A stretch of 64,000 bases of DNA, from NCBI GenBank assembly GCA_022835495.1, contig BQOK01000001.1, positions 2,294,001 to 2,358,000 of the forward strand, read 5' to 3'. A model generated the notes under the pieces. That model saw nothing but the letters and a program-made list of their open reading frames with translations, did no database searches and was not told the origin of the DNA. This stretch comes from Oscillospiraceae bacterium (GTDB taxonomy: Bacteria; Bacillota; Clostridia; Oscillospirales; Ruminococcaceae). Positions 24,046 to 33,321 of the stretch are shown in pieces. How positions within the stretch are numbered: position 1 is the first letter of the stretch; every line of letters starts with the position of its first letter. Position numbers and translations under genes: made by a program.

Positions 24046-25644
24046 TCAATCGGTCAAGGCCCGGAACATCTCCGGCCCCTTCTTTTGCAGCGTAAGCTGC
24101 AGCACACCGCCGCACATCGCCAGCATCACCAGCGCCGCGGGCAGGCCCGCCCCGGGCGCCAGCAGCGTCGCCAGCCACCAGGTAAGCCCCGCGGCGGCCA
24201 CCAGCCCCACTCCGGCCAACATGCTGAACCCGGAAGCCGCCGATTGTTTTACCACCACGGTGTCGTTCACCGCGTCCAGTTTTGGAAAGGTCAGGTTGAT
24301 CAGCAGCCCCGCCGAGGCAACCGCCCAGTTGAGCAGCAGGCCGCCCACGGCCAACTCCACTGCGCTCACAACGCCGGTTTCAAGGCCCAGCCCCAGCATC
24401 AAACCGCTCAGCACCGTAAAGGGCGCCGCCAAAAACTGATGGAACACCGCCTTTGCCCGCAGCACCTGCTGCGCTGAAACAGGCAGGCTTTGCAGCACCC
24501 ACAGGGTATTCCCTTCCAGGCTTACCGAGCTCGCGGTAATGGCGGTGAGCGCCAGGCAAAAGCCCATTGCGCCCGCCGCCATGGGCAGCACCGGGGCGCC
24601 GGGCATGCCGTTCTCGGCCAAAAAGCCCGCCAGGTCTCCCCCCTTGATCATCGCCGCGATCCCCGCGGCCAGCAGCATCAAAAGGCCCATAATGGTGTTG
24701 AACAGGTAAATTGAGGTGTTCAGGTAACGCGCTTTCTCTTTCTTGAGCAGCGCGCGGAACGCACTCCCCCCCTGCATCTGCCCCAGTCTGTAATCGCTGC
24801 GGCCTCCATGATTTTGCAGCGCGGCCAGCACCCGGTTATAACTGCGGCTGCACAGCGCGGCCAGCGCCAACACCGGCACAAGGCAGATCGCCGCCAGCTT
24901 TACAAGCGCATAAACGCTGCCTGCAGCCACAAAATCCGCAAACCACTGCAAGGGCGCAAGCCCGCCGGAAAAAGAAAACTGCATCGCCTGCGCGTTCGCT
25001 CCCTGGCTGCCTGCCCCGGAAAAGCTTGCCCACAGGCTGCCGCCCACCACCAGCAGCAGCATTGCAAAGTAAAGAATATTCTCCACCAGCGCATGGCGGG
25101 TAAAGCGGCTGCTGATAAACGCCAGCACAAAGCCCACCGCCAGCGCGATAAACACGGGCCCCAGCGCCAGCAAAGCCGCCGCCAGCACCAGCCGCAGGCT
25201 CACCCCCACCGAAAAGCCCGTCTGCAGCATATAGGCCACGCCCGCCGGGGTCAGCCACGCCGCGGTCAAAACCAAATTTTCCACATACAGCGCCGCCAGC
25301 CGCGCCAGGATCAGGCTGAACGGGCTCACCGGCAGCGCCAGCACGATGTCAATGTCCTTGGTGCCGAACACCACCTCCCGGGCGCCGATGGCGGTAAATA
25401 TCGCGCACAGGGCCACGGTCATCATGCCCAGCAGCGCAAACAGCAGCGGGGCCTGGCCCGCCTGCACCAGCACCGGCGCCAGCGGGAAGCTGTAGGTGGA
25501 CGACATAAACGCGCAGAGCACCAGCATCAGCACCAGCACGGCCGGGCCGCCGCCCGCCCGCTTGCTGCTCTTGCGGCCCCCAAAGCCCAAGCTGTAGGTC
25601 AGGCCCCGGAACGAGGCCCAAAAAAGCGCGCGGAATTTACGCAT
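24046..25644 (-). CDS. ABC-2 type exporter permease
   Basis: A 532-residue membrane protein with about 12 hydrophobic segments arranged as two six-span halves, with a cytoplasmic stretch in the middle (LGQMQGGSAFRALLKKEKAR). It resembles the large permeases that pair with CcmA-like ATPases in Firmicutes (YthQ / EcsB type). ATG 25644 overlaps the end of the ATPase gene by 8 bp and has GGAGG upstream, so the pair is translationally coupled; a GTG three codons earlier is possible. Substrate unknown; drug, peptide or lipid export are the usual roles. Confidence 0.85.
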   Translation of the reverse strand: MRKFRALFWASFRGLTYSLGFGGRKSSKRAGGGPAVLVLMLVLCAFMSSTYSFPLAPVLVQAGQAPLLFALLGMMTVALCAIFTAIGAREVVFGTKDIDIVLALPVSPFSLILARLAALYVENLVLTAAWLTPAGVAYMLQTGFSVGVSLRLVLAAALLALGPVFIALAVGFVLAFISSRFTRHALVENILYFAMLLLVVGGSLWASFSGAGSQGANAQAMQFSFSGGLAPLQWFADFVAAGSVYALVKLAAICLVPVLALAALCSRSYNRVLAALQNHGGRSDYRLGQMQGGSAFRALLKKEKARYLNTSIYLFNTIMGLLMLLAAGIAAMIKGGDLAGFLAENGMPGAPVLPMAAGAMGFCLALTAITASSVSLEGNTLWVLQSLPVSAQQVLRAKAVFHQFLAAPFTVLSGLMLGLGLETGVVSAVELAVGGLLLNWAVASAGLLINLTFPKLDAVNDTVVVKQSAASGFSMLAGVGLVAAAGLTWWLATLLAPGAGLPAALVMLAMCGGVLQLTLQKKGPEMFRALTD

Positions 25645-26356
25645 CTTCCTCACCCTCCTGCCGCAGGAAAACCTCTTCCAGGGTCGAGGAACCCACGATT
25701 TCGGCCGTGGGGCCCTCGCAGATCAGCCTGCCGCCCTTTAGAATCGCCACCCGGTGGCACAGCTTTTCCGCCACCTCCAGCACATGGGTCGAAAAGAACA
25801 CCGCCCCGCCCGCGCCGCACAGCTCGGCCAAAAAACCTTTCAGCAGGTGGGAGGCCTTGGGGTCCAGCCCCACAAAGGGTTCGTCCAGGATCAGCAGCCG
25901 GGGCTGGCGGATCAGCGCGCTGGTGAGGGCCAGCTTCTGCTTCATGCCGTGGGAATAGCTGCTCACCGGGCTGCCCAGCGCCCCCACAATCTCAAAGGCC
26001 CCCGCATAGGTTTCAATGCGCTGTCTGCGCGTCTGTGCCGGGATACCATAGATGTCCGCAATGAAGTTCAGATAATCGATGCCGTTCATAAATTCGTACA
26101 GATCCGGGTTGTCGGGCAAAAAGGCGGTCACCTTTTTGGCGTTCACCCCATCGGTGCGCACATCGTGCCCGTCAATGGTAATGGTGCCCTGGTCGTAGGC
26201 CAGAATGCCGGCCACCGCCCGCAGGGTGGTCGTCTTTCCCGCGCCATTGTGGCCGATAAAACCCACGATCTCGCCCGCGTTCACCGCCAGGGTCAGATCA
26301 TCCACCGCTTTTTTGCCGCCGGGATACGTCTTGGAAAAATGTTCGATTTGCAGCAT
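25637..26356 (-). CDS. ABC transporter ATP-binding protein
   Basis: A 239-residue ATPase with Walker A GHNGAGKTTT (from 35), Q-loop region VTAFLPDNPDLYE, signature SYSHGMKQK (a degenerate LSGGQ usual in this exporter group), Walker B LLILDEPFVGLDP and switch His in FFSTHVLEVAE. It starts the operon with the ABC-2 permease downstream, with an 8-bp overlap. Together they form a complete exporter if the two-halved permease works as a monomer. Confidence 0.93.
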   Translation of the reverse strand: MLQIEHFSKTYPGGKKAVDDLTLAVNAGEIVGFIGHNGAGKTTTLRAVAGILAYDQGTITIDGHDVRTDGVNAKKVTAFLPDNPDLYEFMNGIDYLNFIADIYGIPAQTRRQRIETYAGAFEIVGALGSPVSSYSHGMKQKLALTSALIRQPRLLILDEPFVGLDPKASHLLKGFLAELCGAGGAVFFSTHVLEVAEKLCHRVAILKGGRLICEGPTAEIVGSSTLEEVFLRQEGEEDA

Positions 26357-26556
26357 GGTAAAATCCCTCCTCCGGGGCGTTTGCCCCGTTCATTGCCCTC
26401 GTTGTACACCCTCTACCAGGGGGAAGGTCAAGCATTTTTTGAAAAATCTTTTTAAGAAACTTTTACCTGCCCGTTTTCGCCGTTCTCCCCCTCCGGCGCG
26501 GGCCCCGGGCCGCCTCTTTTTTCGGGCGCGGCATATCCTGCAGCCGGATACACAGC

Positions 26557-26582
26557 GGCCCCCGTTCCACAGAACGGGGGCC
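26557..26582. terminator. Hairpin after lysA
   Basis: GGCCCCCGTTC and GAACGGGGGCC form an 11-bp stem 19 bp past the lysA stop; the TTTT tail is on the plus-strand side, so it is a weaker call as a minus-strand terminator. Confidence 0.55.
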
Positions 26583-26600
26583 TTTTGTCCCTGATTCGCG

Positions 26601-27875
26601 TTATTGGCCGCCGTGCAGGCGCGGCCAGAAGGGCGTGCAGTCAAAGGTGGCAAAGTAGTCGTCCGCCGTTTCGGCCCGGCGGATCAGCTCGTGGGTGCCG
26701 TCCTCCTTCAGCAGCACCTCGGCGCTGCGCAGCTTGCCGTTGTAATTGTAGCCCATGGAAAAGCCGTGGGCGCCGGTGTCATGCAGCACCAGAACATCCC
26801 CCACCTCGATCTTGGGCAGCGGGCGGTCAATGGCAAACTTGTCGTTGTTCTCGCACAGGCCGCCGGTCACATCGTAAATGCGGTCGCAGGGCTCGTCCTC
26901 CTTGCCCAGCACCGTGATGTGGTGGTAAGAGCCGTACATCGCGGGCCGCATCAGGTTGGCCGCGCAGGCGTCCAGGCCCACATAGTCCTTCTGGATGTGC
27001 TTTTCGTGCAGCACGGTGGCCACCAGGTGGCCGTAGGGCGCCAGCATAAACCGCCCCAGCTCGGTGAACAGCGCCACGTCGCCCAACCCTGCGGGCACCA
27101 GGATCTCCTCAAATTTTTTGCGCACGCCCTCGCCGATGGCCATGATGTCGCTGGCGGGCTGGTAGGGCGCGTAGTCCACCCCCACGCCGCCGGACAGGTT
27201 GATAAAAGCGATCTTTGCCCCCGTGGCCTTGTTCAGGCGCACTGCCAGCTCAAACAAAATCCCGGCCAGCGTGGGGTAATACTCATTGTAGGTGGTATTG
27301 CTTGCCAAAAATGCATGGATGCCGAACCGCTTCGCGCCCTTTGCCATCAGCTTTTTAAAGGCGCTCTCCATCTGCACCTCGCTCATGCCGTACTTGGCCT
27401 CGCCGGGGTTATCCATAATGCCGTTGCCCAGGCTGAACACGCCGCCCGGGTTGTAGCGGCAGCACACCGTTTCCGGAATGCCTGCCACCCGCTCCAAAAA
27501 CTCCACGTGGGTGTAGTCGTCCAGGTTGATGTAGGCGCCCAGCTCGTAAGCTTTCTGCATATCCTCCACCGGGGTCACGTTGGAGGAAAACATGATCTCG
27601 TGCCCCTTAAAATCGCAGGCCTCGCTGAGCATCAGCTCGGTATACGACGAACAGTCGACCCCGCAGCCCTCCTCCTGCAAAATTTTCAGGATGTAGGGGT
27701 TCGGCGTAGCTTTTACCGCAAAGTATTCTTTAAAGCCCTTGTTCCAGCTGAACGCTTTGTAAAGGCGGCGGGCATTTTCCCGAATGCCCTTTTCGTCGTA
27801 AAGGTGGAACGGCGTGGGCACATCGGCAATGATCTGCTGCGCCTGCTCCAATGTGATGAACGGCACCTTCTGCAT
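26601..27875 (-). CDS. lysA: Diaminopimelate decarboxylase
   Basis: A 424-residue PLP enzyme converting meso-diaminopimelate to L-lysine. The PLP lysine is Lys 55 in EYFAVKATPNP; further family blocks are GVDCSSYTELML, FSSNVTPVEDM, INLSGGVGVDY and TELGRFMLAPYG, and the C-terminal beta domain holds HDTGAHGFSMGYNYNG. It belongs to the fold III decarboxylases. It could be a carboxynorspermidine decarboxylase relative, but motif order and length fit LysA better. GGGGAGCC lies upstream. It stands alone with its own promoter. Confidence 0.88.
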   Translation of the reverse strand: MQKVPFITLEQAQQIIADVPTPFHLYDEKGIRENARRLYKAFSWNKGFKEYFAVKATPNPYILKILQEEGCGVDCSSYTELMLSEACDFKGHEIMFSSNVTPVEDMQKAYELGAYINLDDYTHVEFLERVAGIPETVCCRYNPGGVFSLGNGIMDNPGEAKYGMSEVQMESAFKKLMAKGAKRFGIHAFLASNTTYNEYYPTLAGILFELAVRLNKATGAKIAFINLSGGVGVDYAPYQPASDIMAIGEGVRKKFEEILVPAGLGDVALFTELGRFMLAPYGHLVATVLHEKHIQKDYVGLDACAANLMRPAMYGSYHHITVLGKEDEPCDRIYDVTGGLCENNDKFAIDRPLPKIEVGDVLVLHDTGAHGFSMGYNYNGKLRSAEVLLKEDGTHELIRRAETADDYFATFDCTPFWPRLHGGQ

Positions 27876-27932
27876 GGTGGTCGGCTCCCCTCTTATTTCT
27901 CTCTGCGCACAGGTGTTTTATAAGTATTCCAC

Positions 27933-27962
27933 ATTATAGCACAGCCGCGCGCGGCTTTGCAA
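27933..27962 (-). promoter_or_regulatory. lysA promoter with palindromic spacer
   Basis: On the minus strand TTGCAA (27962-27957), 18-bp spacer, TATAAT (27938-27933). The spacer contains the perfect 14-bp palindrome AGCCGCGCGCGGCT (27943-27956), well placed for a repressor. Confidence 0.6.
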
Positions 27963-28029
27963 TAAAACATGGGCAAAAACGAAGCCTTGCCGCCCATTTT
28001 CCCGCTTTCGCCGCGTTTTTGCTCAAACC

Positions 28030-28072
28030 GGCGGCGGGCCCCCCGCACGCTGTGCGCAGAGGGCCCGCCGCC
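28030..28072. terminator. Hairpin after the ABC sugar operon
   Basis: GGCGGCGGGCCC (28030-28041) pairs with GGGCCCGCCGCC (28061-28072), about 54 bp past the last gene of the minus-strand operon. The T tail is weak. Confidence 0.5.
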
Positions 28073-28125
28073 TGCCAAACCAGAGAGAACACAGGGAAGG
28101 GATCAAATCATTTTTTCGCCGCCCG

Positions 28126-29043
28126 TCACGGCAGTTGATTACCCGCCGCGCGGTAAACGGCATACCAGTCGTCCCGCTCCAGCGCAAGGTCCGCGCCCCG
28201 CGCGATCTCCTCCAGCCGCTTTGCGCTGGTGGTGCCGCAGATCACCTGTACCATCGCCGGGATGCGCACCAGCCAGGCTACCGCCAGCGCCGTTTTGCTG
28301 GTTTCATATTTTTGCGCCAGCTGCTCCAGCACCCCGTTCAGTTCCGGGAACTTGGGGTTATCCACGAACACGCCCTCAAAAAAGCCGTATTGAAAGGGCG
28401 ACCAGGCCTGCAGCATAATTTGTTTTGCCTTGCAGTATTCCAGCACCGATCCGTCCCGGTCCTCCGCGCCCGCAAATTTTGTGTTCACGTTTACGCCGTG
28501 ATCGATCATGGGGGTGTGCAGAATGCTCATCTGCATCTGGTTGATCAGCAGCTTGTGGGGCACCGCCTGCTGCAGCGCCTCAATCTGGGCCGGGTTGTGG
28601 TTGCTCACCCCAAAATACCGCACCTTGCCTGCGGCATGCAGCCGCTCGAACGCCCGGGCGATCTCGTCCGGCCGGGCCAGCGGGTCCGGCCGGTGGATGA
28701 GCAAAAAATCCAGGTAGCCGGTGTGCAGGCTGCGCAGGCTGTTCTCCACGCTTTTTGTGATATGCTCGGCGGAGGAATCGTAAATGCCGCCGATCCGGAT
28801 CCCGCACTTGCTCTGCACATAAATTTTTTCGCGCAGGCCGGGGTTTCGCGCCAGCACCTCGCCAAACCGCGCCTCAGACCGGAACTCCCCATAAAAATCC
28901 GCATGGTCAAAAAAGTTCATTCCCAGTTCCGCCGCCAGCAGGACCTGCCGTTCCAGCGCCCCGTACTCCATCTCCGCGATCCGCATGCAGCCCATGGCCG
29001 CCGCCGGCAGCCGCAGCCCCGGGACCGGTTCATAATAGTTCAT
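28126..29043 (-). CDS. Aldo/keto reductase
   Basis: A 305-residue NAD(P)H-dependent reductase with a TIM barrel. The catalytic tetrad of the superfamily is visible: Asp and Tyr in FFDHADFYG, Lys in VQSKCGIRIGG, His in LLIHRPDPL; the C-terminal nucleotide site appears as VICGTTSAKRLEEI. It resembles the YdhF-type oxidoreductases. It is the last gene of the GntR-controlled ABC operon, 18 bp after the MalG-like permease, so it probably reduces or oxidises the imported carbohydrate. Confidence 0.92.
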   Translation of the reverse strand: MNYYEPVPGLRLPAAAMGCMRIAEMEYGALERQVLLAAELGMNFFDHADFYGEFRSEARFGEVLARNPGLREKIYVQSKCGIRIGGIYDSSAEHITKSVENSLRSLHTGYLDFLLIHRPDPLARPDEIARAFERLHAAGKVRYFGVSNHNPAQIEALQQAVPHKLLINQMQMSILHTPMIDHGVNVNTKFAGAEDRDGSVLEYCKAKQIMLQAWSPFQYGFFEGVFVDNPKFPELNGVLEQLAQKYETSKTALAVAWLVRIPAMVQVICGTTSAKRLEEIARGADLALERDDWYAVYRAAGNQLP

Positions 29044-29061
29044 TGCCGTACCTCTTTTCTT

Positions 29062-29895
29062 TCATCCTTTGATCGCGCCCTCCAGCGCCCCGGCCTTCTG
29101 GAAGGTCTGCATGGCCAGATAAAGCAGCACACTGGGCACGATCACCAGGGTAGTACCCGCCAGGATCACCTGCCAGGGCGTGGCCAGGCCGTCGGTGAGC
29201 GGCAGGGTGGAAACCGAAACCATAAGGGTGTGTTTTTCCGGCTTGTTCAAAAACAGCAGTGGCCAGAAAAAGTCGTTCCAGCGGGCGATCAGGGTAAGCG
29301 ACGCCCACGAGGCCAGCGCCGGCTTGATCACAGGGCACACGATTTTCCAGAAAAGCCCAAAGTCCCTGCACCCGTCAATGCGGGCGGCGTCCAAAATATC
29401 ATCCGGTACCTCCAGAATGTATTGCCGCAGGTAAAACACGCCCACCGCCGTGGCCAGCCGCGGCAGGATCAGCGACCACAGGCTGTTTATCAGCCCCACC
29501 TCTTTCATAATCAAAAACAGCGGAACGGCGCCCACCTCAGCCGGAATGGTCATTGTGGCCACCACAAAATAAAACAGGGCGTCCCGGTAAGGAAATTGGT
29601 ACTTTGCAAAGGCAAACCCGGCCAGGGCACAAAAGAACAGGGTGGTCACAGTGCCCACCACCGCGGTAAACACGCTGTTGCCTAGCTGCTGCCCGATGGG
29701 AACCAATTGGAACAGGCGCGCATAGTTCGCCAGGGTCGGGTTTTGGATGGCCAGCGCGCTGAACCCCGAGACCTTTTCCCCCACGCTTTTGGCCGAGATC
29801 ACGCAGGACCACAGCACCGGGAACACGCAGATCACCACTACAATGCCCATTGCGGCGTGCAGGGCGATGCCCTGTGCCAGCCGTTTGCTTTTCAT
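29062..29895 (-). CDS. Carbohydrate ABC transporter permease (MalG-like)
   Basis: A 277-residue inner-membrane permease with six spans. The cytoplasmic EAA loop, ILDAARIDGCRDFGLFWKIV then PVIKPAL, is the ATPase docking site of the CUT1 family. It follows the MalF-like gene by 18 bp, and its ribosome site is GGGGGAAGG. No ATPase is encoded in the operon, so a shared MsmX-type ATPase from elsewhere is expected. Confidence 0.92.
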   Translation of the reverse strand: MKSKRLAQGIALHAAMGIVVVICVFPVLWSCVISAKSVGEKVSGFSALAIQNPTLANYARLFQLVPIGQQLGNSVFTAVVGTVTTLFFCALAGFAFAKYQFPYRDALFYFVVATMTIPAEVGAVPLFLIMKEVGLINSLWSLILPRLATAVGVFYLRQYILEVPDDILDAARIDGCRDFGLFWKIVCPVIKPALASWASLTLIARWNDFFWPLLFLNKPEKHTLMVSVSTLPLTDGLATPWQVILAGTTLVIVPSVLLYLAMQTFQKAGALEGAIKG

Positions 29896-29913
29896 GAAGC
29901 CTTCCCCCTTCCT

Positions 29914-30783
29914 TCACAGCTCCCGGCGTCTGTGCCTTACGTAAAACTGAACCAGCGACAGCACAAGCAGTATCACGATCAGTACCACGCCCACCGCCGA
30001 GCCATAGCCCATTTTAAAGATCTGGAACGCATTCACATACATCAATTGGAACAGCGACATATTCGAGGATCCCGGCCCCGCCAGGGTATAGCTCTCGTTA
30101 AAAATCTTCCATGCGTCCACCGTGACCGTGACCATGCAGAAAAACGAGATGTTGCCCAGCTGGGGCAGCGTAATCCGGAAAAATTGCTGTATGCCGGACG
30201 CCCCGTCCACCGTGGCCGCCTCGTAGTATTCGCCCGGAATGCCCAGCAGGCCGGACAGATAGATCAGCACATACCAGGGCGTCATGCGCCAGATAAACAG
30301 CGCGTGCACCGGGATCCTGGCCAGGCGGCTGCTGGTGAGCCAGGGCTGCGGGTCCGCCCCTGTAAGGCCCAGGATCGCGTTGATCAGCCCCGCGTTTTGG
30401 TCAAACAGCATCCCAAAAATCAGCCCCACCGCAATCGAAGCGCACACATAGGGCAAAAACACAGCCGTTTTAAAAAAGCGCCTTCCCCGCAGCAGCTTTG
30501 AATTCAGCATGCATGCCAGCAGCAGCGAGAGCGAGAGCACCCCCACCACGCCCACCAGCCAGTAGATCGCCGTGTTCCGCAGCGCGTCCAGGAACTGGTA
30601 ATCCGTCAGCATCGCCCTGTAGTTTCCCAGGCCGATAAACTGGGGCTCGCTCATCCCATTCCATTTCTGAAAGCTGAGCCAGATCGTGGCCGCCGTGGGC
30701 GCCAGCTGAAAAATGAAGAACTGAATAAAAAACGGGCTGATCGCAAGAACTGCAAAGCCAAATTTTCTCCAAAATCGTTTCAT
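29914..30783 (-). CDS. Carbohydrate ABC transporter permease (MalF-like)
   Basis: A 289-residue permease starting MKRFWRKFGFAVLAISPFFI with six predicted spans and the EAA-loop equivalent EYYEAATVDGASGIQQFFRI. The GGAGGT at 30787-30792 selects ATG 30783; the frame further upstream overlaps the UroD-like gene. It forms the heterodimeric channel with the MalG-like partner. Confidence 0.92.
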   Translation of the reverse strand: MKRFWRKFGFAVLAISPFFIQFFIFQLAPTAATIWLSFQKWNGMSEPQFIGLGNYRAMLTDYQFLDALRNTAIYWLVGVVGVLSLSLLLACMLNSKLLRGRRFFKTAVFLPYVCASIAVGLIFGMLFDQNAGLINAILGLTGADPQPWLTSSRLARIPVHALFIWRMTPWYVLIYLSGLLGIPGEYYEAATVDGASGIQQFFRITLPQLGNISFFCMVTVTVDAWKIFNESYTLAGPGSSNMSLFQLMYVNAFQIFKMGYGSAVGVVLIVILLVLSLVQFYVRHRRREL

Positions 30784-30821
30784 TGTTTTCACCTCCGGGC
30801 CGGCGCCCGCCGGCGGCCCGA

Positions 30822-31802
30822 TCACTGCGTTTCCAGCGCCTCCAGGATCCAGCCGGCCCGTTCCAGCTCAAAATCCGAGGGGACTGTACAGTCCGCCCCC
30901 AGGATAAACGGCGTGGGGCCCATTTCCTTCACCAGCTCCCGCACCGCCTGCTGCAGCTGCGCCTTTGTGCCGGATACCAGCGGGAAACCCCGGCGGTTGT
31001 CCAGCCCGCCCAGCAGCACGCTGCCGGGGAACCAGCTCTTTCCCTTTGCCAGCGGCAGTCCCTCCACGCCGGTCCCCCAGTTTTTCACCCGGGCGGGGTA
31101 ATCCTTCCAATATTCCAGGTGGTTGGCAAACCCCGCCCAGGAACACATGTGCAGGATGTTGTATTGGCTGTGCAGGTTTGCAGCCTTCAGCACCATCAGG
31201 TCGGACGGCGCGATCCAGCGCCGGTGCTCCTCTTCGCTCATCCTTCCCTTTTCCGCTCCCTGCACGCTCTGGTAAATCCCCAGGCAGCCGCCCCTGTGGA
31301 TCACCAGCTCCGCCAGATGGGCAAGGTCGGCTGCCACCACCTCCAAAGCGTGCAGCACGGCCGCCTCGTTCTCGCGCAGGTGCGCCATCACCGTTTCATC
31401 CTTTGTGCGGCCTGCAAGGGCGTGTTCCGTAAAGCTCTCCGCCGCGCGGATCATGGTAAAAGGCGAGAAAAAGTTGTAAAAAAGGCAGCACTCCTCCCCC
31501 AATTCCTCATGGATGCGCGCGCAGCGCTCCACGGTATCCGCAAAAAATGCGTCGTCCCGGGGCAGCGGGGCAAGCTTTGCCCAGTCGGCCGCACAGTCGA
31601 TCCTCTGCCGCACGGGATAGAGCAGCCCGTCCGACATAATCTTTACAAAATCCACATTGCTCTGTTTATAGGTTCGGACATGGGCTTGCACACACGCCTC
31701 CCCCCGGCTCTCCGCGTCTGTAAAGTGGAACCAAAGGCCCACCGGTGGGCGATCGGGCATTGTTCCGTTCAGCACCGCCATCAGGCGTTCTTTTTTATCC
31801 AT
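30822..31802 (-). CDS. UroD-fold protein with methyltransferase-type zinc motif
   Basis: A 326-residue protein of the uroporphyrinogen decarboxylase superfamily (start MDKKERLMAVLNGTMPDRPP). It lacks the haem enzyme's porphyrin signature but has His 218-x-Cys 220 (ILHMCSW) and Cys 305 (GADCTVP), the HxC-Xn-C zinc ligands of MtaA/MtbA-type methylcorrinoid methyltransferases, with a similar spacing of about 84 residues. It may act on a methylated sugar or a thiol acceptor. It lies between the binding protein and permease genes of the ABC operon, so its substrate is probably the imported compound. No corrinoid protein is nearby. Confidence 0.82.
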   Translation of the reverse strand: MDKKERLMAVLNGTMPDRPPVGLWFHFTDAESRGEACVQAHVRTYKQSNVDFVKIMSDGLLYPVRQRIDCAADWAKLAPLPRDDAFFADTVERCARIHEELGEECCLFYNFFSPFTMIRAAESFTEHALAGRTKDETVMAHLRENEAAVLHALEVVAADLAHLAELVIHRGGCLGIYQSVQGAEKGRMSEEEHRRWIAPSDLMVLKAANLHSQYNILHMCSWAGFANHLEYWKDYPARVKNWGTGVEGLPLAKGKSWFPGSVLLGGLDNRRGFPLVSGTKAQLQQAVRELVKEMGPTPFILGADCTVPSDFELERAGWILEALETQ

Positions 31803-31851
31803 TGTACCGGCATCCTTTTCTTGTTTTTTCGCTCCCCGCAAAGGGGATGGT

Positions 31852-33249
31852 TCAGGGGATCTGCGCCTGCCCGATGCGCGCCTTCAATTCGCGGTCCATG
31901 TTGGCAATGGCCTGCTCCATGGTCTGTTCGCCCGCAACATAGGTTTCGATCTCGGCGCTGATGATGTTGTCGGCCTCCGCGTCGCTGGGCGTTACCGCCA
32001 GGTTTGCCGAGGGGTTGTTCAGCGCCTCGCTCTCGGTTTTGCGGAACGACTGGCCGCCGTAAAAGTCCGAGGGCTCCTGCCAGTAAGGGTCTTTCAGCAT
32101 TTCCAGCGAAACAGGGTTGTTGTACGGCCCGTTCTCGGTCATCATCTGATCCACCCAGGTTTTATAGGCCTCGCCGTCCGTCACAAAGTCATACCACAGC
32201 TTCTGCAAAAGCCCCACATAGGTATCGTCGTGCTTGTCGATCAGGCAGTAGAAGGTGCTCACCGGGGCGCCGCCCGTGCCGATTTCCGGGAACACCGGCG
32301 CCGCCATGGCCCGCCAGTCGCCCACCGTCTGGGTCAGGTTGCCGCGCATGAATTCGTCCCAGAACGCGCCCATGTAATAGGTGGCAATGATCCCCTCGTC
32401 GGTGGCCTCATACAGCGGCTGCTGCATCATATCGGTCTTGTAAAGCAGGCCCTCGCTGTTCAGCTGGTCCAAAAAGCCCAGCGCCAGCTTGGTGCCCGGA
32501 TCCTCGCCGATCACCACGTTGCCCGCATCGTCCCATATTTTCGCGCCGGCCTGCGGCATCAGGCCGCGGCGGCACCAATAGCGCCAGGTATAGCTGCCCG
32601 GGTCAATGTAGGAAAGGTACACCTTCCCGCCGCTCTTTTCCTTCAGCTGCCGCCCGGCTTCCAGGTAGCCGTCAAAGGTGTTCATCATGGCCGGGTCCAC
32701 GCCGTACCTCTCAAAAACCTCCGCATTATAAAACAGCATCTGCGGGCGCACCGCGTCCGGCAGGGCATAGATCTTGCCGCCGATGGTCGCGTCGCTCACC
32801 GCCCCCGGCACAAACTGATCGGCCATGGGGCTGTAATAGTCGGTCATGTCCAGCAAAAAGCCGTTCATCGCCATGTTCACCACGCCCACTGAATCCAAAA
32901 ACAGGATGTCCGGCATGGATTCATAATCGCCGCTCATGCTATACATCGCAATTTTTTGCAGCGCGTCGTTGTTCGTGGCAATCGTGGTGGCCTCCACCTC
33001 CACGCCCGGCGCGATGTCCGCATTGCGCTCCAGCCAGGAATCAAAATACATCTTTCGGAACTTGGGCTGGCCGGTCGCCCACCACACAAGCTTTCCCGAA
33101 GGGTAGCTCTCGCTTTTGCCGCCTGCCTGTGCGGAAGCGGCGGCGGAACCGCCGCCGCCCGGCGCGGGCGGTTCAGTCGTGCCGCAGGCCGCCAAAAGGG
33201 CTGTGATCAGGGTCAGTGCCACGATACGCTTCGCTCTAAACCACTTCAT
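31852..33249 (-). CDS. Carbohydrate ABC transporter substrate-binding lipoprotein
   Basis: A 465-residue exported lipoprotein with a signal peptide ending in the lipobox LLAAC (Cys 22), a Gly/Ser/Ala linker, and a family 1 extracellular binding fold (KLVWWATGQPKFRKMYFDSW; DILFLDSVGVVNMAMNGFLL; YALPDAVRPQMLFYNAEVFE). ATG 33249 follows GGAGGTATTCAGA. It is the first transporter gene of the operon and lies 72 bp downstream of the GntR regulator gene. The ligand is an oligosaccharide or related compound; nothing in the sequence fixes it. Confidence 0.93.
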   Translation of the reverse strand: MKWFRAKRIVALTLITALLAACGTTEPPAPGGGGSAAASAQAGGKSESYPSGKLVWWATGQPKFRKMYFDSWLERNADIAPGVEVEATTIATNNDALQKIAMYSMSGDYESMPDILFLDSVGVVNMAMNGFLLDMTDYYSPMADQFVPGAVSDATIGGKIYALPDAVRPQMLFYNAEVFERYGVDPAMMNTFDGYLEAGRQLKEKSGGKVYLSYIDPGSYTWRYWCRRGLMPQAGAKIWDDAGNVVIGEDPGTKLALGFLDQLNSEGLLYKTDMMQQPLYEATDEGIIATYYMGAFWDEFMRGNLTQTVGDWRAMAAPVFPEIGTGGAPVSTFYCLIDKHDDTYVGLLQKLWYDFVTDGEAYKTWVDQMMTENGPYNNPVSLEMLKDPYWQEPSDFYGGQSFRKTESEALNNPSANLAVTPSDAEADNIISAEIETYVAGEQTMEQAIANMDRELKARIGQAQIP

Positions 33250-33321
33250 TCTGAATACCTCCTTCAAGAATTCACTTTCACCGATTTTTTCAAATCGGAA
33301 CGATCCGCCGCTGTGTGCCTG

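Noticed and set aside
24808-25926. A long plus-strand frame rich in Arg, Gln and His
   Set aside because: Composition is that of an antisense shadow of the GC-rich ABC permease; no ribosome site or family motif. The same holds for the long antisense frames over guaA, lysA, the TRAP genes and the hybrid kinase.
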